Source: Metaphire vulgaris
Lineage: Eukaryota > Annelida > Clitellata > Crassiclitellata > Megascolecidae
NCBI GenBank assembly: GCA_018105865.1
Contig: CM030856.1
Coordinates: 9,039,153 to 9,103,152 of the forward strand
Reading direction: 5' to 3'
DNA: 64,000 nt
The notes under the pieces: generated by a model
The model's database searches: none
What the model was told of the DNA's origin: nothing
Seen by the model: the letters and a program-made list of their open reading frames with translations, nothing else
Made by a program: the position numbers and the translations under genes
Shown here: positions 63,825 to 64,000 of the stretch, piece after piece
How positions within the stretch are numbered: position 1 is the stretch's first letter
How the letters are laid out: the number at the start of each line of letters is the position of its first letter

Positions 63825-64000
63825 GTAACACGTGCCTTTCAGTTGTTCTGATTTGAGCTTTTTCATTAAGTTAACTGTTTACATCTGCCGCTGCTTTTCA
63901 AAGTAGTTTGTATTATATAAAATTCAGCAGTATTTGAAACATTGGCTATATAGGCAGAGCTGTGTCAAATGTCTTATGCGTTAAAGAGTTTTGATATGGA
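63825..64000 (+). other. Start of the next Tubby intron, cut by the window edge
   Basis: GTAACA donor, then AT-rich sequence to the end. No further exon in the window. Confidence 0.7.

Overview
This window looks like nuclear DNA from a marine invertebrate animal. Pointers are an intronless rhodopsin-class peptide GPCR, the first spliced exons of a Tubby-family gene with standard GT-AG introns, an L2-clade LINE, tRNA-derived SINEs, and a very dense population of short non-autonomous DNA transposons (hAT, pogo, mariner, piggyBac and PIF/Harbinger types). Microsatellites are extremely abundant and the palindrome TAGGCCTA is strongly over-represented. I lean towards an echinoderm or hemichordate, but this is an impression and the phylum is not proven by anything I can read.

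Layout. About 1-35 kb: no convincing protein gene. The DNA is microsatellites (CT/GA, CTGT, ATT, AGT, TA, CA) between unique stretches and many 75-400 bp MITEs, often nested. A decayed mariner-type transposase lies at 23.8-24.6 kb and a tRNA-SINE broken by an hAT element at 25.4-26.0 kb. About 35-39 kb: two well-preserved hAT MITEs and one complete gene on the minus strand, a myosuppressin/FMRFamide-receptor-like GPCR (36.9-38.05 kb), whose coding sequence is markedly more GC-rich than its surroundings. About 39-50 kb: further MITEs, two larger non-autonomous hAT elements (41.6 and 48.9 kb), and a decayed L2-like LINE reverse transcriptase on the minus strand (45.7-47.1 kb) cut up by MITEs.

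At about 50.3 kb the character changes. CT/GA microsatellites and TAGGCCTA stop, CpG becomes rare and the plus strand becomes T-rich. At 60.8-63.8 kb, on the plus strand, three exons with matching phases encode the N-terminus of a TUB/TULP protein, and the gene runs off the right edge. The most economical reading is that the last 13-14 kb is the 5' part of this gene: a long intron behind a non-coding first exon, CpG-depleted because the gene body is transcribed and methylated.

The two genes have no evident functional link. Most of the other structure is the record of successive transposon insertions. Nearly twenty elements have readable target-site duplications (8 bp for hAT, TA for pogo/mariner, TTAA for piggyBac, TTA for PIF, 12 bp for a SINE), so the order of insertion can be worked out.
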